A program made the translations under genes and the position numbers. The notes below the pieces were generated by a model that saw only the letters and a program-made list of their open reading frames with translations, was not told where the DNA came from and did no database searches. 64,000 nucleotides of DNA. It comes from Bimuria novae-zelandiae CBS 107.79. Taxonomy: Eukaryota > Ascomycota > Dothideomycetes > Pleosporales > Didymosphaeriaceae. The stretch is taken from the NCBI GenBank assembly GCA_010015655.1, contig ML976784.1, positions 44,679 through 108,678 of the forward strand, written 5' to 3'. This document shows, in pieces, positions 12,548-23,559 of this stretch (positions within the stretch are counted from its first letter, which is position 1; each line of letters begins with the position of its first letter).

Positions 12548-12760
12548 TGTTATAAGGCGCTCACACCTTGGTCCGATCCAGGCAGTAAGGATAAAGTAGC
12601 ACTTTACAGATTATTTAGTAGTATAAGTTAATGCAACACTTAGCGCGGAACTATATAATTTAATTTTATAATAAATAAGATAATTATTAGTTTATATAAG
12701 AGAATGTACTTGCATAGAAGATATGTAAGTTAACTATAAAAAGCATAACATAGGAAACCA
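12548..12760 (+). repeat. Truncated Gypsy-3-type LTR fragment
   Basis: Begins TGTTATAAGGCGC, like the Gypsy-3 LTRs at 41525 and 53661, and follows them for about 210 bp before diverging near 12750. The remaining 265 bp of LTR are missing and no target duplication is evident, so it is a relic rather than a clean solo LTR. Confidence 0.75.
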
Positions 12761-12769
12761 CCTGTGTAT

Positions 12770-12985
12770 AAATATTCCTCCTATCCTATAAAGTCCCATA
12801 GTGTCCCATGCCTCGTGTGCATGGGATTTCTTGGGATTTCCTGGGACGTCACGTGACCTGGGTCACGTGGTCCCACATTGTCCTATAGGCTTGGCGTCTG
12901 GGACAGCCTGGGACATTACATTATCCTCAGGTGGGGCTCGTGTACCGTCATAAGGCTCGCTTGTCCCAATGTCCCTGGGTCATAA
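12770..12985. other. Cluster of TCCCA/TGGGA motifs with CACGTG palindrome
   Basis: A GC-rich stretch 3' of the MULE-1 gene contains about ten copies of GTCCC or GGGAC. At 12843-12874 it has an imperfect palindrome with two CACGTG boxes facing each other. No coding potential was recognised. It could be a small non-autonomous transposon or a subterminal protein-binding region. Confidence 0.5.
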
Positions 12986-12988
12986 CAC

Positions 12989-15900
12989 TTACCTTATATG
13001 TGGTCTTTGTGAACTCGATCTTAAAGGAGAACTAGCTCGTGAGCTATGCCGTGAGCTCCTACGTCGTATAATACCGCTTGAAGATGCTCTATGCAAGACT
13101 GTATCTGGACTAGTTATAGCTTCTTGTAATTCTGTAAGAGTTTGGACGCGTCGCCGTTCTAAGATTCTATTAAACCTATTCTCCACGTATTTAAAACGTG
13201 TTTTATAAATAATATATACTTTCACGAGCATATAACTACTAAAATTATATTTTAAGGGATATGTCCCTTTAAATATAACATATTCTAAGGCCTTACCGAG
13301 CATTAAACTGCTTAATATTATATTACTTAAGTTTTTCTCTACTATAGTTATGTTAGTAACATGTTAAGAATAAGTTAGATATATATTACTTTAGAATTAT
13401 TACTAAAAATTTTAGCTTCTTGCCTATAATATTTAACTTATTTGCACTTTGCTTAACAGCATATATATAATAGCATAGAACTAAAGATACTTTAGGTTTT
13501 ATAAACAAATATGCTTTATTAATTCCTCTAGTAATAAGTAGGTGACGCTTATATCTCGCCCACTCTTTAATAGGGCTATCGTTACGGTCTAGAACACGTT
13601 AATAAGATGTTCTGTATATATTTAGAATTAGTTACTTACTAATTAGTAATGAACAAAGGTGATTATAGTTAGTTTAACTTTAGTAGGATAATAATAACTT
13701 TATCTGCATCTAAAGCTTATAATTTCTAGCTATAAGCGTATTTATACTTCTAAAGAAGTAGATAAGACAGAATATTACTATTCTTTATATATGCCATCCA
13801 GGTGGTCGAGCTTGTGGATTAATTAATTATAGATATTTTCTAAACCCTTTTACAATACATTTAAAGTACGTTATAAACACGTTAAAAGCTAATACTTACC
13901 TAGGAATTAACTACTATGCATATTAAGGACAATTGCCGTGAAACTATAATCCTAATTAAGAGAAATATAAGACTTAGATAGCCTTTAGCCTAAGACTTTT
14001 ACAACATAATTAAAAAGTCTTTAGAATGCCTTAAAGTAGCTTTACTTATCCTAGTTTTTAAGATATACTTAAGCAAGTGTAATAACTAGAATATATTAAA
14101 GATATATTATTAACAGGTTAAGAAAAGTAAGATAAAATAATTACTTTTTTTATACTACCTTAAAAACTTTTTAATAATTATCTTGTTAAGGTTACGTTGC
14201 TTAATCCTCTTAAAGGAAACATAAACTTGGAAAGTCTCTTATTATATAAGGATTTTAGCTTGTCCTTTTATAAAGCAAATAATTTAAACTCCAAAGGAGT
14301 TATTATAATGCCTTAGATGTAACCCTAAAATAAGTTAGCAAGTGGTTTATAACATATTCTAAAGCGGTTGTGTTTATATCTATCGCGTTCTTATGCCTTT
14401 GCTTATACTTAAATACTACACCTGCAAAATCCTTTTTCTCTGGCTAATACGTAATCTGTTGCTTACGTATAATAGATAATATTTGATCAAGATTATTAAA
14501 GGATATATAAAGGTTAGAGAGCGTCCTTGCATTATTCTAATAATAGTATTATTCTAGTAAAGGACTGCGAAGGAATAAGCCTATAGTAATATTAAAAACA
14601 TAATCTAAACCTGTTATAAAGGGTTTTACTAGTTGTTAGCTTAGGATCTCTTATATAATTTACTAGCTCTACTATCTCTTAAATAATAGACTCTAGTGGC
14701 TTATTTAGTGGCGGTGGTGGATGTGAATGCTCTCTAAATAAAGTTAGAAGAACGTATAGTGTAGTAATAAGATCCTCTGGAATAAATATATAGAAAACAA
14801 CGTTATAAGGTATAACGATAAGTTTTCTAGCTCCTTATAGATGATTAACGCCTACCTAACACGTTAGGAACGCATTAAAAATACATTAAGGATATGTTAG
14901 GAAAATATTAAGAAAACGTTAGGAAAACGTTAAAGAGCCTACTATAAGTCTTCCTCCTTTAGCTTCGCTGTCTAATAATATAGCAACTAGTATTAGTGCT
15001 GTTTATTCTGTTGCTGGAAGACAGTAATTCCTGTAAATAAGAAATATTATATCTTATAATAGCTAATAATGGTTTTAGCAAATGAGGGGTCGTATGTTAT
15101 ACAGCATAGTTCTAGCAGTACAGGTAGTATTATACCTGCCCATTCAAATCCTAACGTGTTTAGAATCCGTTAAGAACGTGCTATAAGTTATATTATTCAC
15201 TTATTATCTATTTCGTTAAACGTAATTCTAATTAGTATATCGCATGCTAAGATATACATATAATACCTTGCTAAAACCTTCTTTATAGGCTTTAAAATAA
15301 GCTATATTTAATAGTTAGTATCTTTATAATATATATTAAACATGTTACGAACGCGTTTGTATCTCGTTAGATTAGATCTAGGTTAGAGCTATTAATACTC
15401 TTACGGAGGTCTTAGATTAAAGCCTATATTTATTTAGTTATAGTTAAGTGTAATAGCGCTTATAATATGTTATAAAAATAATTATAATAAAGAATCCTAC
15501 TACAACGCATCTTCCATTTCTTTCCTTAAGCATAATTTATGAAAGGCGAGATCGTTATTATAGGGCTGTGGATTTGGCTCTAGCTATATTACACATAAAC
15601 TACAATTAGAACACGTTCCGAACATGTTAGTAATATAATTAAATGTACTTACTAAGGCGTGCTTAATATCCGTAACTTTTGTAGTATTAACACAATATGT
15701 ATATCCATTTTTATAAGTAGTTAGATATTTAGGTAATTCTAGTGCAAATTTAAGATCTGTAGTAATTAAAGATCTAAATTGCGTAGTAGTAAGTAGAATT
15801 AGCTCTAGAATAGATTCCTGTACATTATAAATACATTTAAAACATGTTTGCAACGTATTTATCTTAATTTACCTCGTCCTCTAATGCAACTGCATTAAAT
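12989..15900 (-). pseudogene. MULE-1 transposase-like gene with 11-nt-repeat introns
   Basis: I read a broken multi-exon gene on the minus strand. Recognisable exon pieces include LELILLTTTQFRSLITTDLKF-like sequence (15817-15653), EHSHPPPPLNKPLES near 14700, and a Ser/Arg-rich C-terminus ending at 12989. The His/Pro-rich segment corresponds to HSHIPPPPW in the MULE-2 gene, so both encode the same kind of protein. Candidate introns (5' end at the higher coordinate) are 15872-15818, 15652-15600, 15200-15151, 14942-14856, 13899-13847, 13635-13589 and 13389-13342. Each holds an exact number of 11-nt units. Stops in exons indicate a dead copy. The exact start was not determined. Confidence 0.6.
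14856..14942 (-). repeat. MULE-1 intron of seven 11-nt units
   Basis: On the gene strand it starts GTAGGCTC, continues as exactly seven 11-nt units (77 nt) of pattern NNNAAYNNNTT, and ends in AG. Five units contain TTAAC/CTAAC or TTAAT, resembling fungal branch sites. Sister introns have three units, so the length difference is 4 x 11. Confidence 0.75.
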
Positions 15901-16033
15901 TTTTTAATCTCTTAGCTAACTTGCTATAGAGAAGCGTCTTTAATATTTAGTAAAATAAATTTATCTATAATAGATATTATTATAGTAGATTCTTTATATA
16001 GAGAAGTAGATATAAGTTATATAATAAAAAGTA

Positions 16034-16134
16034 AAATTTTTTTATTAGTTAAGCTTAGCTAACTTGTTGCTTAGGTTGCTAGGCCAAGCCGACTGCTTGG
16101 CACAAGGGCGCTTGGACCCCACCAGTCGGCTGGC
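16034..16134 (-). repeat. MULE-1 right inverted repeat
   Basis: Reverse complement of 12220-12319 with a few substitutions. The outermost 10 bp (16135-16144) precede the 9-bp target duplication. Confidence 0.88.
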
Positions 16135-16186
16135 CTGTATCCTGTCCGCAATTTACCGCCGCCATATCACGTTTTCTTCGTGTCGG

Positions 16187-16226
16187 CAACTCATCTGACC
16201 TTGGAAATTACCTCGGCTAACCTTGG
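16187..16226 (+). repeat. MULE-2 left terminal inverted repeat
   Basis: Forty bp with three mismatches to the reverse complement of 27375-27414. Part of the motif (AAGGTCAGATGAGG) recurs inverted at about 16268-16281, forming a subterminal hairpin. Confidence 0.9.
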
Positions 16227-16365
16227 CACCTTCCTATATAGGTAAAGATGAGCTGGAAAAATCCTTTTCAAGGTCAGATGAGGTTTTTTTCACAGTCGGG
16301 TCATATAAGCCCCTCCAACCTTATTTTAGGAGCATTTCCGATCGTTATTTGTTCGCGCTTGCGCT

Positions 16366-16409
16366 GTAAACACGTTTCGAACACGTTCTGAATACGTTCC
16401 TTACTCGTT
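16366..16409 (+). promoter_or_regulatory. Four 11-nt units just upstream of the MULE-2 start codon
   Basis: Four consecutive 11-nt units ending in CGTT (first unit GTAAACACGTT) lie immediately before the ATG at 16413. They are the same unit that builds the introns. No 3' AG splice site follows before the ATG, so this copy looks like a leader or promoter array, not an intron. Confidence 0.65.
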
Positions 16410-16553
16410 TCGATGGAGTCTCTCGGTTCTGTATTTATACCTGTCCCGATTCGTAGAGAAGTAGAATCCGATGACGATCACGACTTTACACTCGGAGATG
16501 AGTTTGCAAGGCCAGTTGAACCTATTGAAGATGCAGAAGTGCAACATGAGCAG

Positions 16554-16603
16554 GTAATTTTCATATCCAAACGAGTTTAAAACACGTTCTGAACATATTA
16601 CAG
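16554..16603 (+). other. MULE-2 intron 1 (3 x 11 nt)
   Basis: GTAATT...ACAG, 50 nt. After a 14-nt leader come three 11-nt units (for example TAAAACACGTT), then ACAG. Splicing joins HEQ to QPSPEF in phase, which supports the call. Confidence 0.8.
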
Positions 16604-17748
16604 CAGCCTAGCCCGGAGTTCACATGCGGAAATAACCGAAAGGCTGCAATCACAGCTGCGCAAGTTGATATTGTAGTTAATATACCAATGTATCCCCCTG
16701 GTAACCCAGAAGGTTATGCACTTATTGTTCCTATAACGACAGGATACAATGGGGAGGTACTAACTACTAAGGAAATACTCAAGCGGGCTCTACAGGTAGG
16801 AAGATCGTCTTACATGTTTAAAACCTGTTCTAAACGTGATTAGTTCTAATATTGTAAAGGTGCAGTGTTTAAGAACAGTATAATAATTTCCCTATACCTG
16901 GATTACTAGCCTGCGACCCGGTATAGGTACCGTTGCACTGGCATTAAGTAATGCGAGTTCCTTAATAACAACATTATAACATGTTCACATACTGTTGTAA
17001 ATGATACATTATATATGCAGATAAGAGAGCTTTAGTTAGGCGTTCTAGGCCATGATAACAGCGCTAAGGCAAAGGCTTTAAAGGTAGATAAAATTTAAAC
17101 GTATTTTAAACCTATTTAGAGCTTATTTAACCTTTTAGTATGTATCTTAGAGTTATAAAACGTTTTCAGCAGCGCCCTTGCTATAATTAGCAACTAGAAT
17201 GTTAACTAATAGTCTAATTTTAGAGGAATAAGGTATATTTTTCGTTTAACATACTCTAAGAGGTTTCTAACTTGTTTAGCCACTATTTAGGGAGTAGAGT
17301 TACTTTATTAGTTGTGCTAGCTAGCAATTTAACGCTTAACTAAAGGAAAAACACTTTGCCACCTCTATTAAAGCTAACGTTAACGTAGAGTACCTCCGTG
17401 CTTTGTTTATAAATAGTTTACTAGATTATAAACAGCCAAGTGGGCGCTATAAAGTTGTTAAGGCCCTGTCTGCACGGACTAAATTCTATGGTATAAACGA
17501 TGTAAACACGTTGCAAACATGTTTCTAATAGATACATCTAGGAGTTGACCATCCTAAAGGAATAGGAAAACTTGTCAAGACAAGCTGCGATGTGTACTGG
17601 GATATTATTATCCCTAATAATGCTAGGGCAGCGCCCTATTTTATTGTAATCTCGTTTAGAACGCATTCGCACATACCTCCTCCGCCCTGGCTATCGCGAC
17701 TAGATAATATTAATGCGATTAAGAATATCCTACGCCTAATGTTAACCC

Positions 17749-17908
17749 TGTAAGGGGCTGGGTGCTCAAGGAGCCAAAGGTGCCAGAAGAATACTTATAA
17801 ATTCGATAGAGAGTCCGAAGTTAAGCTTCGGGCGTTAAACTTATATATCTAGGGTTCGCATAACTAAGGGTTAAGGATCTAAGGTAATAATTAGGCGTAG
17901 CCTATTAT
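17749..17908 (-). repeat. Gypsy-2 3' LTR
   Basis: Matches 25086-25246 with transitions only and one indel. Preceded by AACCC. Next to the polypurine tract at 17909-17925 (minus strand). Confidence 0.92.
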
Positions 17909-18639
17909 ATACCTCTCTTCCCTCTATTAAGGGTAAAAAAAAGAAATCTCTACGTTTTATCTTATTTATATAGCTTTATAGTTATTTTATTATCTGCTTG
18001 CGATCCTCTCGCTATTATAAACCTCTTACTAGTTTTATTCTCGCGTGTTTAATTTTATATTCTTACTATAAGTAGTTACTATAGTAGTATGTTCGCGCTA
18101 GTGCGTTTACTTATTATTATATACATAAAATCGCTTCTTACTTAGCTTCTAGACCTTACTTTTTTAAGCTTTCTCTTTTTTCTTAGCTTAACTTCGTACG
18201 CTATAATATCTTACTTTTAACCTAGTCTTTCTTAACTTCGCGACCTAATTCCCCTTATTATTTTAATAAGATAGCTAGCCTTTCGCGTAATAGCTACGTA
18301 ATAAAAACGCCTAAGTGTTAGAGGCGTGCTACTAACTCTAATAATAAAATAAAGGAAGGCCTGTCCCTGTTACAGTTACTTAACTACTAACTTAAAAAGA
18401 CTAAGCTTTTTTAAAATAAAACTATTATATCTAATACAGCGTAATCCTTCTTAGCTAGCTTACTAAAAAGTTTAGTCCTTCTAAAGCTTATAAAGTAAGT
18501 TCTAGACCTTCTTTTACGCTTTTTTTACTTCTTTCCACCTTCTAACTCGCCTCCTTACTTTTCTAACCTCCTTCCTAGTTCTTTATTGGCCTAGGTGTAC
18601 GCACTTGCTAACTTAATAAGCTTAGCTTCTAGGGTCTAA

Positions 18640-19510
18640 TCTCGCTACGCGCGATAATTAAGCGCTAGTGTATTAACTACGTTACCTATAGACGCGTTTG
18701 TTAGTAGGTGCTAGCGGGCAAGACGGTTTCCTGTAAGGAGTGCTGTACTTATAAGCTTACTAGCTACACTAGACAAGTATGCTTTAGTCTAACTTGTTCT
18801 AGATAACTTTAGGGTGTGCTCTACTAACTCCTTCCCCTACCTAGATTTAGCCTGCCCTTAATAAAGTTAGCCGCGAAGAGTTTGCTAATATTATAGTTAT
18901 TAGTATAAACTATTTTATAAATAAGGTTTTAAAAAGTAGCTAGGAATAAAAGGTCTTTTTTACTAACCTTAACGCGTTTTATTCTGCTTATAAGGTTGCT
19001 ATTATTAATTACTATACCTTTTTTAAGAGCAAGACCGCTACTACTTTAGGCCCTATTACTTCTTTTTTTAAGGCTATTTAGCTCTTAGAGCGTATCGCTA
19101 TCGCGATTAAGAAGACTTCTAATCTTCTTTAAATTTATACTACTAACTTTAAAGTATTCTATTAAGAGTGTAAGAACTCTTTTGTAAGTTCCTTTTAAAT
19201 AATAAAGCTATTTTCTAAGGCTAATATTATATAGCTCTCTAGTAAGTTCGTAGTGGTAGATAAGGGCATTATAATAGATAGTCTCTAGATAATAGATAAT
19301 GTCCTCGCGGGAGCTAATATACCTACTTAAGCCTACTAGGGCTTATGCTAGCAGCTTTGGGCTATCGTAATTAAGGAGCGCCTAAGTAAGGAGGATAATA
19401 GCTTTCTTAACCCTAATAGTATATTAGAGGGCGGAGAAGTAGACCTAAATGTTATTAAGGAGGATTTTACTATTTCTTTAGTAGCTAAAAATACCCCTTT
19501 TACCTAGTTC
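18640..19510 (+). pseudogene. Antisense extra ORF remnant in Gypsy-2
   Basis: On the plus strand, opposite to gag-pol, a frame is readable across RIP stops. It has a Cys-rich start (GKTVSCKECC near 18715), a middle with KTATTLGPITSFFKAI near 19030-19080, and a long stop-poor end (SKEDNSFLNPNSILEGGEV near 19385-19440). No domain is recognised. Extra antisense genes occur in some plant and fungal LTR elements; this assignment is an inference from reduced stop density and protein-like composition. Confidence 0.45.
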
Positions 19511-20049
19511 CTCTTTCCTTCTTGCTTTAGTTTACTTCTAAGGCTTACTTTTTTCGTAAGGGTTATTCCTTACTACTATAGGAATTATTTAGTTCCTTTA
19601 TTATTCCTAGTAGTTTTAAGGGTTTTTTAAGTTACTTTTTTTAAATTCCTTCTTAACTTCCTTCCTTAATACTTAATTTTATTCCTTAACAATGCTGTTC
19701 CTACCCTTATCTTAGATACCTTTATTTAGCTAGTTTTTTTAGCTTAGCGAGGCAGGCATCGTAGAGCCTCTTTTAGGCCCTAATAGAAGCTAATTTAGGG
19801 GATATCGCGATAGAATCTTATTAAGAGTTTTCTATTGCAATTTTAATATAGCTTAGTAAACTTCTCCTAATAGTTTAATATAGTAGCTTAGTTAAGGTTC
19901 CTATAAGGCTCTTAAGTTCTTTAAGAGTAGTTTTTTTACTATATTAGGTATTCCACTTTTTTACCTTTGCGGGACTAGCGTTCTTTATATATATTAACTA
20001 TACTATACTCCTCTTCCCTCTCTTTTATTATAATTGCTTCGGGCTAGGC

Positions 20050-21250
20050 GTTATCAGTAGTTTAGCTAAAAAGAGGGTTTAATAAGGCTAACTTTAGCCT
20101 ATCTACGTGGAACCTTAGGTGCATATTCGGCGGGACGTCTAGTTCTACTATATAAAAGTTTATTACTTTTCTTATAGTAAACTTTCCTTGCTTCTAGTCG
20201 AGCTTCTTGCTTAAACGTTAGTTTTAGAGGTAATTCTTATACTTTAGCTATATCTTATCTCCTTCTTTTAAGATTAGAATATTTTTACGTTAACGGTTTA
20301 CTAGGCGCTCTTATTCTTATTAGGCTATTATTATTTTTACCTAAGTAAAGTTAAAACCCTTCTTAAACTTTTTTATTATTGCCTTTATAGCCTTCTTTAC
20401 GTTAGTTCTAAGTTCTAAGGCCAATCTCCGTGCCCTAAAGTTCTTAACTAGTTTAACGTTCTAGCCATAGGATAGGAAAAACAGGCTAACTCCTATTAAT
20501 ATAGCTTCTCGCCCTTTAATGGCTATTTAGGCTATAAGAAGCCACTTTATCTAATTATCCTATTACTAGTTATAGTATGCCTAGAGGTAGGCTTTAAGGA
20601 TAGAGTTTATTTATTCTATCTGCCTGTTTGTCTCTAGGTGCTTTGCTGTAGACAGTCTTTGGTTAATACTTACTTGTTTACAGAGTGTAGTCTAAAATTT
20701 ACTTACGAATTGTCCCCCGCGGTCTGATATAATAGAGGAGGGGAAGAAGTAGTCTACTACCTAGTGTTAAAGGAACGCTATCGTGACCGTAGGTATATTA
20801 AGATTTAAGAGACTAATAAACTTAGGGTCTTTACTAAGTCTATTTATAATTACTATAATATTCGTGCAGCTATTGCTTTCGGGTAAAGTAGTAATAAAGT
20901 CTATTATAATATCCTTCTATCCTTGTTTAGGTAGTAGTAAGGGCTTTAGTAGACCCTATTTTACTTCTCTCTATAGTTTAGTTCTTTTATAAATATTATA
21001 GTTCTTAATGTACTGCCTTACTTAGTTAGATATCCTTAGGAAGAAGTAGTCTTAAGCAAGAATTTTATAGGTATTTTCTTATTCTAAGTATTTTAAAGCT
21101 AAGGAACTATGCGCGACTGCTATTAGCTTTATTTATAAAAATCCTAATTTTAGTACCTATTATCTTAACTTATAGCGTAGGTACCCTTAGTTATCTATAC
21201 TACATTCTAAGATACTAATAGATAACTTCCACCTAAGTTTAAACTTCCTA
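20050..21250 (-). pseudogene. Gypsy-2 integrase
   Basis: On the minus strand the DDE core is readable: DIIIDFITTLPES near 20910 (first Asp), VIINRLSKDPKF near 20850, then SDRGGQFVSKF near 20720 (second Asp in the family's S-D-RG-QF motif). Stops and frame loss occur around it. An almost identical but truncated copy lies at 54836-55509. Confidence 0.8.
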
Positions 21251-21479
21251 AGTCCGTTCTTAACACAGGCCTTTATCTTGCTATACGCACTGTCTTTATC
21301 GCGTTTTACCTCTTACTATATAGTGTTAAAGTCTAGTTCGCGTCGCTTGGCAAGGCTATCGCCTCCTTAAAGGGTTAATATAGGTAGTTTAGGGCGTGTT
21401 AGGTAAGCGAGCACTAGGTCCTTATTTACTTTAATATAGTTAGGTTCCTCTATAGTAGTAGGTGTTTAGGGGATAAAAG

Positions 21480-23450
21480 ACTTTAAGCTATTTCTCTTAG
21501 TAGTTTTTTAAAGAAGCGTAAAGTGTCTTAACTTTAATTTATTATCTCTACTATCCTTTAGCAGGTCTTAGTCCCTCTAGGAGAAGGTATTCGCCCTAAA
21601 GTTTACTAACCCTAGTCTATATACAAACGTTATATTAATATAGCTAAGTGTGTCTACCTATTAAACGTATTATTTGTCTAACCTTTATTTAGTAGCGAAA
21701 TACGTAAGGTCCTTATAATTAGTATAGATTGTGAGGTGCTTTACTACTTAATATATATAGTTTTATTTATCTACGCATTTAATAACTGCGAGTATTTCTT
21801 AATTATAGATAGCGTAGTTGTATTCTGCTAGGCTATTCTTTACTAAGAAGTAAGCCACTAGGCGTAGAATCCTATTGTTATCGTACTAGGAGAAGCATCC
21901 CCTAGTTAGCTAGCTAAAGGTGTCTACTTCTAGTACTAATTCTTATTTAGGGTTAAAGTAGGCCAGCGCGGGGTCTATATAAAACGCCGTCTTTAGGAAG
22001 TTAAATACGTGCTACTACTTTTATCCCTAGACAAATTCTGCTCCTTTACTAGTAAGCTTTATAAGAGGGCTTACTATACTAGAGAAGTCTTATATAAATC
22101 TCTAATAGAAGTTTGCGAAGCCTACGAAGCTCTAAACTCCTTTTATTAAAGTTAGTAGCTTTTATTCTTAAATTACTTAGACTTTATCTAGGTCTATGCT
22201 TACGCCCTTGTTAACTTCTATAATAAATTTAAGGTACTTAGTCTTTTTAACGCAGAACTTAGATTTCTTAATATCTAAGTATAGTCCTGCGGTCTCTAAC
22301 TTTTAGATTATAGTACATACTTTTTCTTTGTGGTCTTTTTAGCTACCACTAGAGAAGATAAGAACGTTATCTATATACGCTAAATAGTAGTTATTAAGGT
22401 GCTCCTTTAGCACCTAGTTAATATACTGCTAGAACGTACTTAGCGCGTTAGCTAGGCTAAAAGGAACTACTAGCTACTTATAAAGACTAAATTAAGTTCT
22501 AAACGCTGTCTTCTATTCCTCGCCTTTTACTATTTAAAGCTTATAGAAGGCTTAGATTATATTAAGTTTACTAAACTATTTAGCCTTCGCGAGGAGCTAA
22601 AGGGTTTTACTAATTAATAGTAAAAGGTACTAGTCCTTTTTTAAGATAGCGTTTAGGGCTTAATAATTAACGTAGAAGCGTAGTCCTCCGCTAGGTTTTT
22701 TAATAAATAATACTAGGGCGGTAGCGCTAAACTTACTTACCTAAATAAAGCCTTTATTTAAGTATTTAGTAAGCTCTTTCTAAAGGACGAGCAACTCTTC
22801 GCGAGACATATTAAATAGAGGGCTGTAGGGGATCTTTAGGGTCTTGCTATCTTTTTCCACGAGAGGGATAGAAAGATCCACTCTAGGTCTATAGTGTAGG
22901 GGGAGCTTGTCAGCTTGTTCCCTGTAGAAGATACGCTATAAGTCCTTAAAAGCTTTAGGTAGTAACTTTTATAGGTTTACCTTTGGCTTACGGGTTAACG
23001 CCTTCTATATATTTTTTATTAATACGGAAAACACCTTAGCCTTGTTTTTTTTGGCGTTAATTACGCTAATCTAGGGCTATAAAGGCTATAGCTAATACCC
23101 TTTAGAGCTTTATTAATAGTTTCTTACCTTCTTAGTTATAGATGCAGGTGCCTAAACTTCTAATTTAGATTAATTTCTTCGCTAGGGCTAGTTTAACCCT
23201 ATTCTTTTTTATCTAGGTTAGGCCAAGGATTAGGTCGTACGACCTATCGTTAGGTAAGACGTATAGCTATATTAATTCTATATAGCTATTAATATCTACT
23301 TCTAGTTAGACTACTTTGCGTACGAAGAGTTGCATGCCTCTAATACTAATAACCTCTTATAGATAGGGTAGGTTCTTGCGCTGTAGGTAGGCTTTTATTA
23401 TAAGTTTTCTAATATAAATCTAAAGGTTAAATAACCCGAATTAATTATCG
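21480..23450 (-). pseudogene. Gypsy-2 protease, RT and RNase H
   Basis: The RT catalytic region reads NNYYLAYIDNVLIFS at about 22411-22351, with the second Asp of the YxDD box changed to Asn as expected from RIP. RNase H follows to about 21480, and the degraded protease lies upstream towards 23400. Numerous stops. Confidence 0.78.
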
Positions 23451-23559
23451 TTAATGTAAACATAATGTTATTAATAAGCAAGTATACTATTACTAGTGTT
23501 AAGTCTAGCTATAGCTTTTAAAAGTTATTAAAACTTGTTTTCTACCCTTTTCCTACTTT

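Larger units (their letters stand above)
12190..16144 (-). mobile_element. MULE-1: intron-rich DNA transposon, RIP-damaged
   Basis: A 3955-bp element flanked by the 9-bp direct repeat TCCGCAATT (12181-12189 and 16145-16153). The uninterrupted version of this site is present at 27524-27532. Terminal inverted repeats of roughly 100 bp lie at 12220-12319 and 16034-16134, with short outermost ends (GAGCCTACAGG and CAGGATACAGG). A gene on the minus strand carries many short introns built from 11-nt units. A 9-bp duplication and long inverted repeats fit Mutator-like elements, but the superfamily assignment is inferred. A fragment of a Gypsy-3-type LTR sits inside at 12548-12760. Confidence 0.85.

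Noticed and set aside
12548..12750. Clean solo LTR of the Gypsy-3 family
   Set aside because: It is about 265 bp too short and its flanks do not form a 5-bp duplication.
20783..20992. Plus-strand open frame inside Gypsy-2
   Set aside because: It is the opposite strand of the integrase core, which reads with DDE motifs on the minus strand.
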